Part shown: piece by piece, positions 1-6,794 of the stretch
How the letters are laid out: each line of letters begins with the position of its first letter
How positions within the stretch are numbered: position 1 is the stretch's first letter
Assembly (NCBI GenBank): GCA_910588925.1
Contig: CAJURV010000014.1
Location: 1-31,728, forward strand
DNA from: an uncultured Rikenellaceae bacterium
Lineage (GTDB): Bacteria > Bacteroidota > Bacteroidia > Bacteroidales > Rikenellaceae
Direction of reading: 5' to 3'
DNA: 31,728 bases
Position numbers and translations under genes: made by a program
Notes under the pieces: generated by a model
Told to the model about the DNA's origin: nothing
The model's input: only the letters and a program-made list of their open reading frames with translations
The model's database searches: none

Positions 1-60
1 TACTGCACTGTAATTTGTATGCTGTTTTTGCAGTTCGGTTTTGAAATTACATTATTTTCG

Positions 61-360
61 GGATGGAGGCGGTGACGGTGAGGGGGTTAGAGGAAGGGTT
101 TTCACTTGGGGGTGAAGGGGAAATTCGGTGGAATGGGGGTATGTTGGGGGTGGTGTTTAGTTGGGAGTGGAGAAAGCTGGAAAGTGGTTTAGGCTACATC
201 AGTGTAAGGGGGAGGTGAAATCAAGGAAGGCGGTTTAGGAAGAATAATGTAGGTGGGGATGGATGGTTTGTGGTGAGGCAGGGGTTTAGGTAGAGGGAGG
301 TAGGGTTATGAAATGGTTTGAGATTGAATATTTGGTTGTGGATTGGGAAGTTTGATGATA
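61..360. other. G-rich, C-poor non-coding stretch
   Basis: A hand count of these 300 bases gives about 135 G and only about 12 C on the plus strand, an extreme strand asymmetry. Several runs of four or five G lie close together (roughly 84-160), so a long-loop G-quadruplex is possible. Short motifs like GGTTTAGG recur irregularly. I see no open frame worth calling on either strand. Its function is unknown; it may be a degenerate repeat or a structured non-coding element. Confidence 0.6.
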
Positions 361-475
361 TGAGGCATATATAAATATGTGTTTGGCATATTCCGGCAAA
401 CTAACGCTAAAAGAGACTAACCGTATATTATAACACTCTTTACTAATCCCTGTTCCTTAGAAGATACAATGCCGT

Positions 476-650
476 ATAAAATACAACCCCGCAAAATGAA
501 CTACACTTTTGCGATGTTTCTCCCGGCATCACAAGGGACGGAGCCTGCGGGGGGACGCGCCTCGCGTGAGTTTCGGGAGAACAACTGAACTTGCGTCAAT
601 CGAAAACATCTGATAACAACCCAATCGTAAAGCGGGCCTCCGTTGGGGGA
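476..650 (+). repeat. Direct repeat copy 1 (350-bp spacing)
   Basis: This roughly 175-bp stretch recurs exactly 350 bp downstream with about six mismatches. It contains the submotif CACAAGGGACGGAGCCTGCG, which also appears near 30.83 kb and 31.20 kb. It runs into a GC-rich hairpin block (632-733). No frame in it looks coding, since the open frames are short and low in complexity. It is most likely a dispersed intergenic repeat. Confidence 0.85.
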
Positions 651-733
651 GGCTCCGGCCCGCTAATCCCTCGTACCTCGGGATTTAACGGCGGAAGTTG
701 TGTTTGATTGCCCCTCGCTTCGCTCGGGGCCGG
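632..733 (+). repeat. GC-rich block A, full copy
   Basis: The block starts with outer hairpin arms GCGGGCC (632-638) and GGCCCGC (657-663) and ends in a second hairpin with arms GCCCC and GGGGC (near 712-732). A near-identical block sits at 31301-31395 in the same orientation, and partial copies lie at 981-1050 and 7839-7895. The copies occur only between genes. The role is unknown. Confidence 0.8.
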
Positions 734-825
734 AAAACAGAAGTTGTAATCGACAATCCTAGCTCCGCTCGGGACCGATTGCGTTTATATCATTAACTGT
801 CTGCGAGATATTAATACAATTTTTT

Positions 826-1000
826 ATAAAATACAACGCCGCAAAATGAGCTCCACTTTTGCGATGTTTCTCCCGGCATCACAAGGGACGGAGCCTGCGG
901 GGGAACGCGCCTCGCGTGAGTTTCGGGAGAACAACTGAACTTGCGTCAATCGAAAACATCCGATAACAACCCAATCGTAAAGCGGGCCTCCGTCGGGGAA
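826..1000 (+). repeat. Direct repeat copy 2 (350-bp spacing)
   Basis: Second copy of the element at 476-650, offset by exactly 350 bp. After about position 1000 the two copies diverge: this one runs into a variant of block A containing CCACCGCGAGG (near 1009-1019). A related CCACCGCGAGG motif appears near 25313 and a CCACCGCGAGAGG variant near 30953. Short minus-strand open frames overlap it but show no protein-like composition. Confidence 0.85.
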
Positions 1001-1050
1001 ATTTCCGCCCACCGCGAGGTGCGGCCCGCATGCCCCTCATGCTTCGGGCC
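981..1050 (+). repeat. Block A, diverged partial copy
   Basis: It begins like the block at 632 (GCGGGCCTCCGT), then changes to a segment with CCACCGCGAGG and a CCCCTC-ATGC stretch. The same second segment recurs near 25310-25340 as a clear hairpin, so block A seems to be modular. The stretch from here to the promoter near 1478 holds nothing else I can support. Confidence 0.6.
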
Positions 1051-1477
1051 GGGAAAACGGAATTTGTAGTTGACGGCTCGAGCGAAGCGACCACTGTTTA
1101 CTAAAGTGTCCAAGCTCTTGATGTTATTACAGCTATTGCTTCATATCCATATTGTTAATCCTCTCCACAAACACTATAAAATGTATGGCTGCGAAACAAG
1201 TTACGCTTTTTCACTTCCTTTCCCGTTTCTGTGACGCCGAATGATATACTGCAAAGCACCTACGCTATTCTATCATTAAGGAATATTAATAAGCATACTA
1301 TCAAAATAGAAGCATTCTCCGTTCCGCAAACCATCCGTCATTGTGCGAAAAACGAAAGACGTCAAACACATTCCCTTTTTTACATCCCGAAAAACGGTTC
1401 GCATTCAGTAGTTAGGCGAAAACCATCCCCAACGGATGCACCTGTTTTACATTGTAACTATAGGTACAAAAAGCGTA

Positions 1478-1507
1478 TTGCCTCGGTAGGCCCCCTCCAT
1501 ATATTTG
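1478..1507 (+). promoter_or_regulatory. Promoter of the capsid cassette
   Basis: TTG at 1478-1480 and TATATTTG at 1500-1507 are separated by 19 bp. This matches the Bacteroidetes primary sigma consensus (TTG, then TAnnTTTG). Transcription would start near 1513, leaving a leader of about 30 bases before the first gene at 1542. A promoter this good directly ahead of the cassette argues that the unit is expressed and is not a decayed fragment. Confidence 0.75.
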
Positions 1508-1541
1508 CACCTGACAAAACGAATCAATTAATCGAAAAAAA

Positions 1542-2273
1542 ATGTCGATGATGGAAGAATTGAAAACAACCGGGCGGTCTTTAGAGGAGACTGTCAGGGA
1601 GCTGTTGGCTGCACGTTTGGGCCATGAGCCCGACGAGGACGAGCTCTCGGGCGCCGGAGATTATCTGCGGCGTGTAGTGGCTGAGAACAAGCGTATGAGC
1701 GACGAGTACGAGCGTCTGTTCGAGATGTTGGAGCGCGATCCTCGTCTTGCCGTCTTTTTCAGCGAGATGATGAAAGGGGTGCCGGTCAGGGTTGCGTTGG
1801 TGAAGTCGGATATTTTCGATTTTGCGCCCGAATGCGGAGACGACGACTGGGACGCTTATCAGCGTGAGCTGTCGGAAAAGAGACGTAAGCGCCACCAGTA
1901 CGATATGGCTCTCGAGGAGCATAAACGCAACTGCGATTGCACTGCACATACCGTGGCGCGATTCTACGACGAGAAAAATCTCAGCGACGAGGAGTGCGAC
2001 AGTTTCGCCGACTATGTGGAACGCGTGTTCGACGATGTGATACACGGCATTATAGATCGTCAGACTCTCGAACGTCTTTGGTGCGGATACACTATGGAGG
2101 AGCGTTTGCAGGAGGCCCGCGATAAGGGGGTGTTGGACGGCCGCAACGCACGCATAGAGGAGCTACGGCGTTCTGCCGAGACCGACGGTCTGCCCGCTTC
2201 GTCGGGAGGTGCGGCTACCGCCTCCGCCAAACGCGGATATATAGAGCGTATAATGCGCGGAGATTATCTATAG
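1542..2273 (+). CDS. Scaffold-like acidic helical protein of capsid cassette
   Basis: A 243-residue, highly charged and mostly helical protein with no signal peptide or membrane segment. It is rich in Glu, Asp and Arg, with likely coiled-coil stretches (residues 40-65 and 100-130) and a short basic C-terminus (AKRGYIERIMRGDYL). It lies directly upstream of the capsid gene, the usual place of a scaffolding protein in tailed phages, and scaffolds often bind the capsid through a basic helical C-terminus. The function is inferred from position and composition; I do not recognise the family. The first codon could also be the ATG at 1548 or 1551. It is the first gene after the promoter, and 68 bp separate it from the capsid gene. 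Confidence 0.6.
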   Translation: MSMMEELKTTGRSLEETVRELLAARLGHEPDEDELSGAGDYLRRVVAENKRMSDEYERLFEMLERDPRLAVFFSEMMKGVPVRVALVKSDIFDFAPECGDDDWDAYQRELSEKRRKRHQYDMALEEHKRNCDCTAHTVARFYDEKNLSDEECDSFADYVERVFDDVIHGIIDRQTLERLWCGYTMEERLQEARDKGVLDGRNARIEELRRSAETDGLPASSGGAATASAKRGYIERIMRGDYL

Positions 2274-2341
2274 AGTAGTGTAGGCCGGCAAAGGTCTGCC
2301 GAAGCGATATAACCTTTTTTAATCATTCTAAAAAAACGAAA

Positions 2342-3766
2342 ATGAAAAACAGAGTTATCTTAACCGTTGTCTTCGCCACTGTGGCGATAGTGTTGTTTGT
2401 CGCCGGTCTTTTCGATTGCGCTTCCGATACGGTAGCCGCTTTCGCGCTTGCGGCCGGCATTCCGTTGGCGGGTGGTGCTTCCGTTGCGGCTGCCGATCAG
2501 TATGCGCCGGAGCTAGTCAAGGAGGATATATCCAAGAGCGTGGTGGAGATGATGCCCTCGAGAACGCCTCTCGATACCATAATGCGTCACATCAAACATC
2601 ACGTCAAGGCGCAGTCGCAGAAGATAGGCTATTATCAGGCTTCGTATAAGCCCGTCACCGACAAGATAGATTCTACGGCCGACGGTACGGGTGCCTCACA
2701 GGCCACTCCGGCATCGTCGTTCACCTACAAGGATACCGAAATGACCCGCATATTCCTGCAGGTGGAGAACCCCGATATATGGCGCGTTCACGATACCTTG
2801 CTCATGCGCGACCTCACCCTGCCCGGCACGTTGCACCATGCTACGATAGGAGCTGCAGGCACCCATCGCGACGATGTCATGTTCTACGTGCTCTCAAAGT
2901 CGGGCAGCGTTATAGAGATAGTGCCCGTGAACGGTGTCAGGGGCAGTGCCGCGGGCGATAACGGCGATAAGTTCGTGGTGCCCGACTTCACATCGGGATG
3001 CGAGCTTATACGCATGGGGCAGGCCAAAAGCGAGTTGGCCATATCTACCGAACCCTTCTCCGTTTATCCGAGCCTCTCTTGGCAGTATTGCCAGAATTTT
3101 ATGGCTCAGATAGAGGAGTCCACATTCGAGCGTCTCACCCGCAAGGAGGCTAACTGGGGCTTCTCTAATCTGGAGGCGGTCAATGTCCTTTCCATGAAGA
3201 TGGAGATGGAGCTGTCGATGCTTTTCGGCCAGGGCGGCGAGTACACTCAGGGTAACGACCGCACCTACTTCACCCGAGGTATCACCCGCGACATAGAGAC
3301 CGTTCTCACTTACGGCAGCGGTTCGGGCGACAGAACGGTTACCAAAGAACAGTATAACGGCTGGCTCAAAGAGGTATTCGACGGTAATAACGGCTCTACC
3401 AACAGGTTGCTTTTGGCCGGTTCGGGTCTTATAAAATCACTCTCGTGCGTCGACGAGTTCCAGAAAAATATCGCTCCGCTTGCCAAAGACAACGCCCTCG
3501 GGGTGGATGTACGCAAGGTACAGAGCTATTTCGGTTCGCTGGATATAGTGCTCGCCCCTCTCTTCTTAGAGGCGGGATGGGAAGATTGCGGTCTTATACT
3601 CGATCTGGAGCACATCACCAAACATGAGTTCGTGCCCATGAGCGTGACAAAACTCGATCTCAAGAAATCGGGTCAGAAGAATGCCGACGCGCGCGTGATA
3701 CAGGAGGTTTCCGCCCTCACTCTGCGTTATCCCGGTTGTCATGCCATTATCAAGCCCAAGGCATAG
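2342..3766 (+). CDS. Phage major capsid-like protein (HK97/SU10, DUF5309-like)
   Basis: A 474-residue protein. From about residue 55 it resembles the DUF5309/SU10-type major capsid family: a TPLDTIM motif, a long helix rich in Glu and Met (LEAVNVLSMKMEMELSMLFG) followed by a TRGI segment, and a C-terminal beta-rich part containing FGSLDIVLAP, LILDLEHI and an Ala/Leu-rich final strand. Length fits an HK97-fold capsid protein. The oddity is the N-terminus: a Lys/Arg pair, then about 20 hydrophobic residues (5-24) and a second apolar stretch (31-52), like a signal anchor; capsid proteins do not normally carry one. Its Ile codons follow the local ATA preference (18 ATA, 2 ATT, 6 ATC). A hairpin terminator or attenuator follows. 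Family assignment is from memory of motifs, without a search. Confidence 0.7.
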   Translation: MKNRVILTVVFATVAIVLFVAGLFDCASDTVAAFALAAGIPLAGGASVAAADQYAPELVKEDISKSVVEMMPSRTPLDTIMRHIKHHVKAQSQKIGYYQASYKPVTDKIDSTADGTGASQATPASSFTYKDTEMTRIFLQVENPDIWRVHDTLLMRDLTLPGTLHHATIGAAGTHRDDVMFYVLSKSGSVIEIVPVNGVRGSAAGDNGDKFVVPDFTSGCELIRMGQAKSELAISTEPFSVYPSLSWQYCQNFMAQIEESTFERLTRKEANWGFSNLEAVNVLSMKMEMELSMLFGQGGEYTQGNDRTYFTRGITRDIETVLTYGSGSGDRTVTKEQYNGWLKEVFDGNNGSTNRLLLAGSGLIKSLSCVDEFQKNIAPLAKDNALGVDVRKVQSYFGSLDIVLAPLFLEAGWEDCGLILDLEHITKHEFVPMSVTKLDLKKSGQKNADARVIQEVSALTLRYPGCHAIIKPKA

Positions 3767-3822
3767 GGGCGACCGACCGAATACGGCATGTAGACGGTGC
3801 CGGTAGAATCTGTCATAAATAC

Positions 3823-3858
3823 GGCGGGAGGCCGCCTTGGTGTCTCCCGCCATTTTAT
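3823..3858 (+). terminator. Hairpin after capsid gene (terminator or attenuator)
   Basis: Arms GGCGGGAG (3823-3830) and CTCCCGCC (3844-3851) form a perfect 8-bp stem followed by ATTTTATT. The cassette continues 10 bp later, so this probably gives partial termination or mRNA stabilisation, which would make the capsid transcript more abundant than the downstream genes, as is usual in virion operons. Confidence 0.7.
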
Positions 3859-3868
3859 TCTTAATTAC

Positions 3869-4285
3869 ATGAGCAAAAAGACTTATATATCGATAAACTC
3901 TCCGCGCCTTATAACCACGCTTAGTGTGGGCGGCTCGGAAACCGTTGTCCGCTTTGAGAGAAGACATGGCGCTCCGGCGTGTCGTAACGGAGTGTTCATA
4001 ACCGGCGACGAGTCGCTGCAACGTGCATTGGAGTCCGATTCCGCATACGGGGTCGACTATGAGGTCTTCGGCGGTCAGAGGCATGTGGCTGTCGATGCCG
4101 ACACCGACGATGGCGCGTACGTAGAGGTGCCGGAGGTACATAACCGTCAGACGGCCATAGAGTGGGCCGCCTCGGAGTTGTCGCTCGCCTTGCCCGTGAA
4201 GATGACGAGCGATAAGATACGTAGCGAACTGGCGCAAAGAGGCTACCGCTTCCCTCAATGGACCGAAAGGAGCGTTGTAAAATGA
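3869..4285 (+). CDS. Small capsid-cassette protein, unknown function
   Basis: A 138-residue soluble protein. I take the ATG at 3869 as the start, because the longer open frame would run through the terminator hairpin. The first half is beta-rich (SVGGSETVVRFERR, NGVFITGDESLQRALE), the middle is acidic, and the C-terminal part contains a helix and a short basic segment (SDKIRSELAQRGYRFPQW). It could be a head decoration or head-completion protein from its position between the capsid and the gp4-like gene; this is inference. Its stop codon overlaps the next start as ATGA, so the two are probably translationally coupled. I do not recognise the family. Confidence 0.65.
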   Translation: MSKKTYISINSPRLITTLSVGGSETVVRFERRHGAPACRNGVFITGDESLQRALESDSAYGVDYEVFGGQRHVAVDADTDDGAYVEVPEVHNRQTAIEWAASELSLALPVKMTSDKIRSELAQRGYRFPQWTERSVVK

Positions 4286-4875
4286 CGCGCGAGGAGATTA
4301 AAGCGCGGGTGTTGCAATGTGTCGACGAGGTGTCGCCGGACGGGTCGACATCTTACGGCCTCTCTCACCCCATAGACCGCTTCCTCGACGAGGCTGCCGG
4401 TCAGGTGTTGCGTCTGGCTCCGGTACATGCGTTGGGCGATGCCGTGGCCGATTTCAGTTCTTCGCCCGTTATGCCTATGGACGACGGTTCGGGCGTGGTG
4501 GAGCTTCCCGATGGCTTTTTACGCCTCAAAGCATTCCGCATGAAGGGTTGGAAGCGCCCTGTGACTGTGGCTTATAGTGTCGGCTCGCCGGTCTACATGA
4601 GGCAGTTCAACGAGTGCGCGCGCGGCGGTTGTGCCAAGCCGGTGGTTGTAATAGACGGCGACACGCTCTGCTACTTCTCTCTGCCCGAGGGTGCCGCACA
4701 CGAGATAGATACGGCGGAAGCGGTGGTAGACATTCCCGTGGGCGAGCGTTTCCCCGAGAGGCTGGTATCTCCGCTGGCATGGCTTACGGCCTGCAAGGTG
4801 CTTACCGTGATGAACGAGAACGAGGCGGCGTCGGATGCGCGTGCCATGTATCAGGAACAGATGAATTTATTGTAG
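4282..4875 (+). CDS. Head-completion/adaptor-like protein (P22 gp4-like)
   Basis: A 197-residue soluble protein when started at 4282, where ATG overlaps the preceding stop (ATGA); an in-frame ATG at 4258 is less likely. The order of elements resembles the P22 gp4-type adaptor group: an N-terminal helix (TREEIKARVLQCVDE), a helix with DRFLDEAAGQVLRLAP, then a VVELPDGFLRLKAFRMKGW strand block, a PVYMRQFNE segment and a C-terminal helix (LAWLTACKVLTVMNENEAA). Such proteins bind below the portal and close the DNA-filled head. No portal gene is visible in the window, so either the role has changed or the portal is elsewhere. Only 3 bp separate it from the next gene. Confidence 0.55.
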   Translation: MTREEIKARVLQCVDEVSPDGSTSYGLSHPIDRFLDEAAGQVLRLAPVHALGDAVADFSSSPVMPMDDGSGVVELPDGFLRLKAFRMKGWKRPVTVAYSVGSPVYMRQFNECARGGCAKPVVVIDGDTLCYFSLPEGAAHEIDTAEAVVDIPVGERFPERLVSPLAWLTACKVLTVMNENEAASDARAMYQEQMNLL

Positions 4876-4878
4876 CTT

Positions 4879-5397
4879 ATGGATAGAATAGATATTGTCT
4901 TCTCGCGCGACGCGCTGTTTCGGCAATCGTCCGACCGTCTGTTCTCCGTATCGGCTGCGGCGGGCGGAGACGATGGCGCTATAGATGCTCTCAGGATGGA
5001 GCGTGAGGATGCCGACACGTTCGACATGCTTGTAAGGTCGGCGCATTCCCGGGTAAAGGCCGGGTTGGCGCACCTTGCGGCAGAAAATTCAGGCGATGCC
5101 GTATGCCATGCCGTGTACGACGATATGGCTATGTGTCCGTGCGCAGTCTCCGGTTTCGGCGGCGGCATGGTGGTGGCCGACGGTGCCATACATTACGATC
5201 TGGTGCTCACCCACCCTATGCAACGCCACTTGTTGCCCGGCGCCATAGAACGCGTGCTCGTGCTGTATGTGGCCGAGGAGTGGCTGAGGATGCGTTCGGT
5301 GCCTATGGATCTCGGGTTAGGTCGTGCATGGGATGAGCTCAAGAGCGTTGCTCTGATGTGCGACAGGCCGCCCCGTCGTCCATACTCTTATTGTTGA
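4879..5397 (+). CDS. Cassette protein, paralogue A of a tandem pair
   Basis: A 172-residue protein of unknown family. It has a central helix (DADTFDMLVRSAHSRVKAGLAHLAAE), a beta-rich middle, a C-terminal helix with LVLYVAEEWLRM and an ending in RPYSYC. The next gene is nearly the same length (174 residues) and has the same order: a DEK...LLSEAMRALYAYFIKMA helix, a VCHITAAWFEM helix and a Tyr/Ser-rich tail (CEYSYSKSY). I infer that the two arose by duplication and may form hetero-oligomers, perhaps in head closure or a fibre attachment collar. It sits 3 bp after the gp4-like gene, so all are surely co-transcribed. Confidence 0.6.
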   Translation: MDRIDIVFSRDALFRQSSDRLFSVSAAAGGDDGAIDALRMEREDADTFDMLVRSAHSRVKAGLAHLAAENSGDAVCHAVYDDMAMCPCAVSGFGGGMVVADGAIHYDLVLTHPMQRHLLPGAIERVLVLYVAEEWLRMRSVPMDLGLGRAWDELKSVALMCDRPPRRPYSYC

Positions 5398-5412
5398 TTC
5401 AAAAACGGTGTT

Positions 5413-5937
5413 ATGTACGTATTTAAGGAAAAAACCATAGATTTTTCATGGGAGACCGAGCAGTTGCGTCGTCAGGTGGAGCTGGCCACATCGTGTTACG
5501 CCGGCGTGAGGGGGGACGATGCCGACAGCGGCGAGTCGCTGATACTCTCTTCGGACGAAAAGGTGTTGTTCGGCCGCCTGCTCTCGGAGGCAATGCGCGC
5601 TCTGTATGCCTATTTCATTAAGATGGCCGCCGTAGACGAGAGGTCGTTCGCGGTGGACGAGCTATCCGATGGCGGCGTTAAGATGTGCGGCTTCTCGGTG
5701 GAGCGCAAACGTCGCGTGCGCACCCTCTCTCCCGAACGTATAGCCATGGTGGACAGGTGCGCTTCGGAGTTTGTGGTGTGTCATATAACGGCCGCATGGT
5801 TCGAGATGTCGGTTCAGCCGGAGGGGGCGGCACTGTTCGCCGATCGTCTGAAACGGGCCCAGACCATGTTGTTGCGTTCATTGGCCTATCTGTGCGAGTA
5901 CTCTTATTCCAAGAGCTATACCGTTATCGACAGATGA
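5413..5937 (+). CDS. Cassette protein, paralogue B of a tandem pair
   Basis: A 174-residue protein with no signal peptide or membrane segment. It shares its architecture with the preceding 172-residue protein: an N-terminal strand with aromatic residues (KTIDFSWETE), a helix near residues 50-75, a basic turn (VERKRRVRTL), a helix with VVCHITAAWFEM and a Tyr/Ser-rich end. The pair is adjacent, separated by 15 bp. I do not recognise the family; a structural role in the phage-like particle is inferred from the neighbours only. Confidence 0.6.
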   Translation: MYVFKEKTIDFSWETEQLRRQVELATSCYAGVRGDDADSGESLILSSDEKVLFGRLLSEAMRALYAYFIKMAAVDERSFAVDELSDGGVKMCGFSVERKRRVRTLSPERIAMVDRCASEFVVCHITAAWFEMSVQPEGAALFADRLKRAQTMLLRSLAYLCEYSYSKSYTVIDR

Positions 5938-5977
5938 TACGGCGGTAGTTTGCGGGTGTTTCGATGATTTTCCGGTT

Positions 5978-6388
5978 ATGGACGGGATTGATAATATATT
6001 GAGGATAGTCTCCGACTTCGTGCTCGGAAGCGGTATCGTGGGTCTGTTGTTCTTCTATAGGATAAAACAACGGCGGGAGAGCGCCGCAGCCGTTACCGCC
6101 GAGGCACAGGCGGCCTCTGCAGAGCTCGATGTCAATAAGGCGCAGATAGAGCACTTGAGCCGTCAGTTGGCGGACTCTTTTTCGGAGAATGTCAAGGTGC
6201 AGGATTTGGTCAACAAGGAGCGGGCGCGCATAGTCGACCTCATGAGACAACTGGGCGAGTTAGAGATAAAATTTCTCGAGGAGGAGCGCAGACGCAAACG
6301 TGCCGAACGCGATGTGTGCGCCGTGGAGAATTGCGCTTCGAGAAAGGTTCGTTCCGTCACGTCGGTTGGTGTCGGTGCGGAAGGTTAG
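5978..6388 (+). CDS. One-TM coiled-coil protein (holin/spanin-like position)
   Basis: A 136-residue protein. Residues about 10-27 (IVSDFVLGSGIVGLLFFY) form one membrane segment followed at once by positive charges (RIKQRR), so the long C-terminal part should face the cytoplasm. Residues 35-115 are Ala/Glu/Arg-rich and predicted coiled coil. A CAVENC pair of cysteines followed by Arg lies near the end. Proteins of this build (short N-terminus, one TM, coiled coil, C-x(4)-C) occur in Bacteroides phages, often guessed to be holin-associated; I recall this rather than having checked it. Together with the hydrophobic capsid N-terminus it suggests the cassette product contacts the inner membrane. 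Confidence 0.6.
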   Translation: MDGIDNILRIVSDFVLGSGIVGLLFFYRIKQRRESAAAVTAEAQAASAELDVNKAQIEHLSRQLADSFSENVKVQDLVNKERARIVDLMRQLGELEIKFLEEERRRKRAERDVCAVENCASRKVRSVTSVGVGAEG

Positions 6389-6440
6389 CGGTGCGGCTAT
6401 GTGCGTGTCCGAATTATGAATATGTTTAAACGGTGATTAT

Positions 6441-6776
6441 ATGGTTGTTATTTATCAGGGCGAGACCGTCGATCTGCTTATAAGCGCTTCGGACGACAGA
6501 GGAGAGTCGTTGCGCGACGCCGAGGTGTCGGTTACATTCTTCAGTCGCGACAAGGAGATGGGGGTGTTCGCATCCACCTCCTCGTGCAGAGGCGGGGCGG
6601 TGCCCATAGAGCGTCTCGACGACGACGTGTTGTTCTTGCGTCTGCCGGGCAGATGCAGCGCTCGTATGTCGGGGCGTTACGATATAGAGGTGATGGTGCG
6701 TTTCAGCGACGGCACATTCGTGGAACGAAACGGTTCCATTGTGGTGCGGGAGGCGGCTATAGGCAGAATTTGTTAA
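6441..6776 (+). CDS. Small beta-rich structural protein (Ig-like/baseplate-like)
   Basis: A 111-residue protein made almost entirely of predicted beta strands: VVIYQGETVDLLISASD, DAEVSVTFFSR, DDVLFLRLP, GRYDIEVMVRFSDGTFVERNGSIVV. This is the pattern of an immunoglobulin-like or BppU-like domain often encoded just before phage fibres. Its position directly ahead of the collagen-like fibre gene (18 bp) fits an adaptor that fixes the fibre to the particle. This is inference from fold pattern and order. It has no signal peptide. Confidence 0.55.
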   Translation: MVVIYQGETVDLLISASDDRGESLRDAEVSVTFFSRDKEMGVFASTSSCRGGAVPIERLDDDVLFLRLPGRCSARMSGRYDIEVMVRFSDGTFVERNGSIVVREAAIGRIC

Positions 6777-6794
6777 CTTTTAACGTTTTGATTT

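Noticed and set aside
824..1094. Minus-strand open frames in the direct repeat
   Set aside because: They lie wholly in repeat DNA, are Arg/Pro-rich and are not kept equally in the other repeat copy.
1231..1551. 106-residue plus-strand open frame
   Set aside because: It runs through the promoter at 1478-1507, overlaps the first cassette gene out of frame and has no domain-like pattern.
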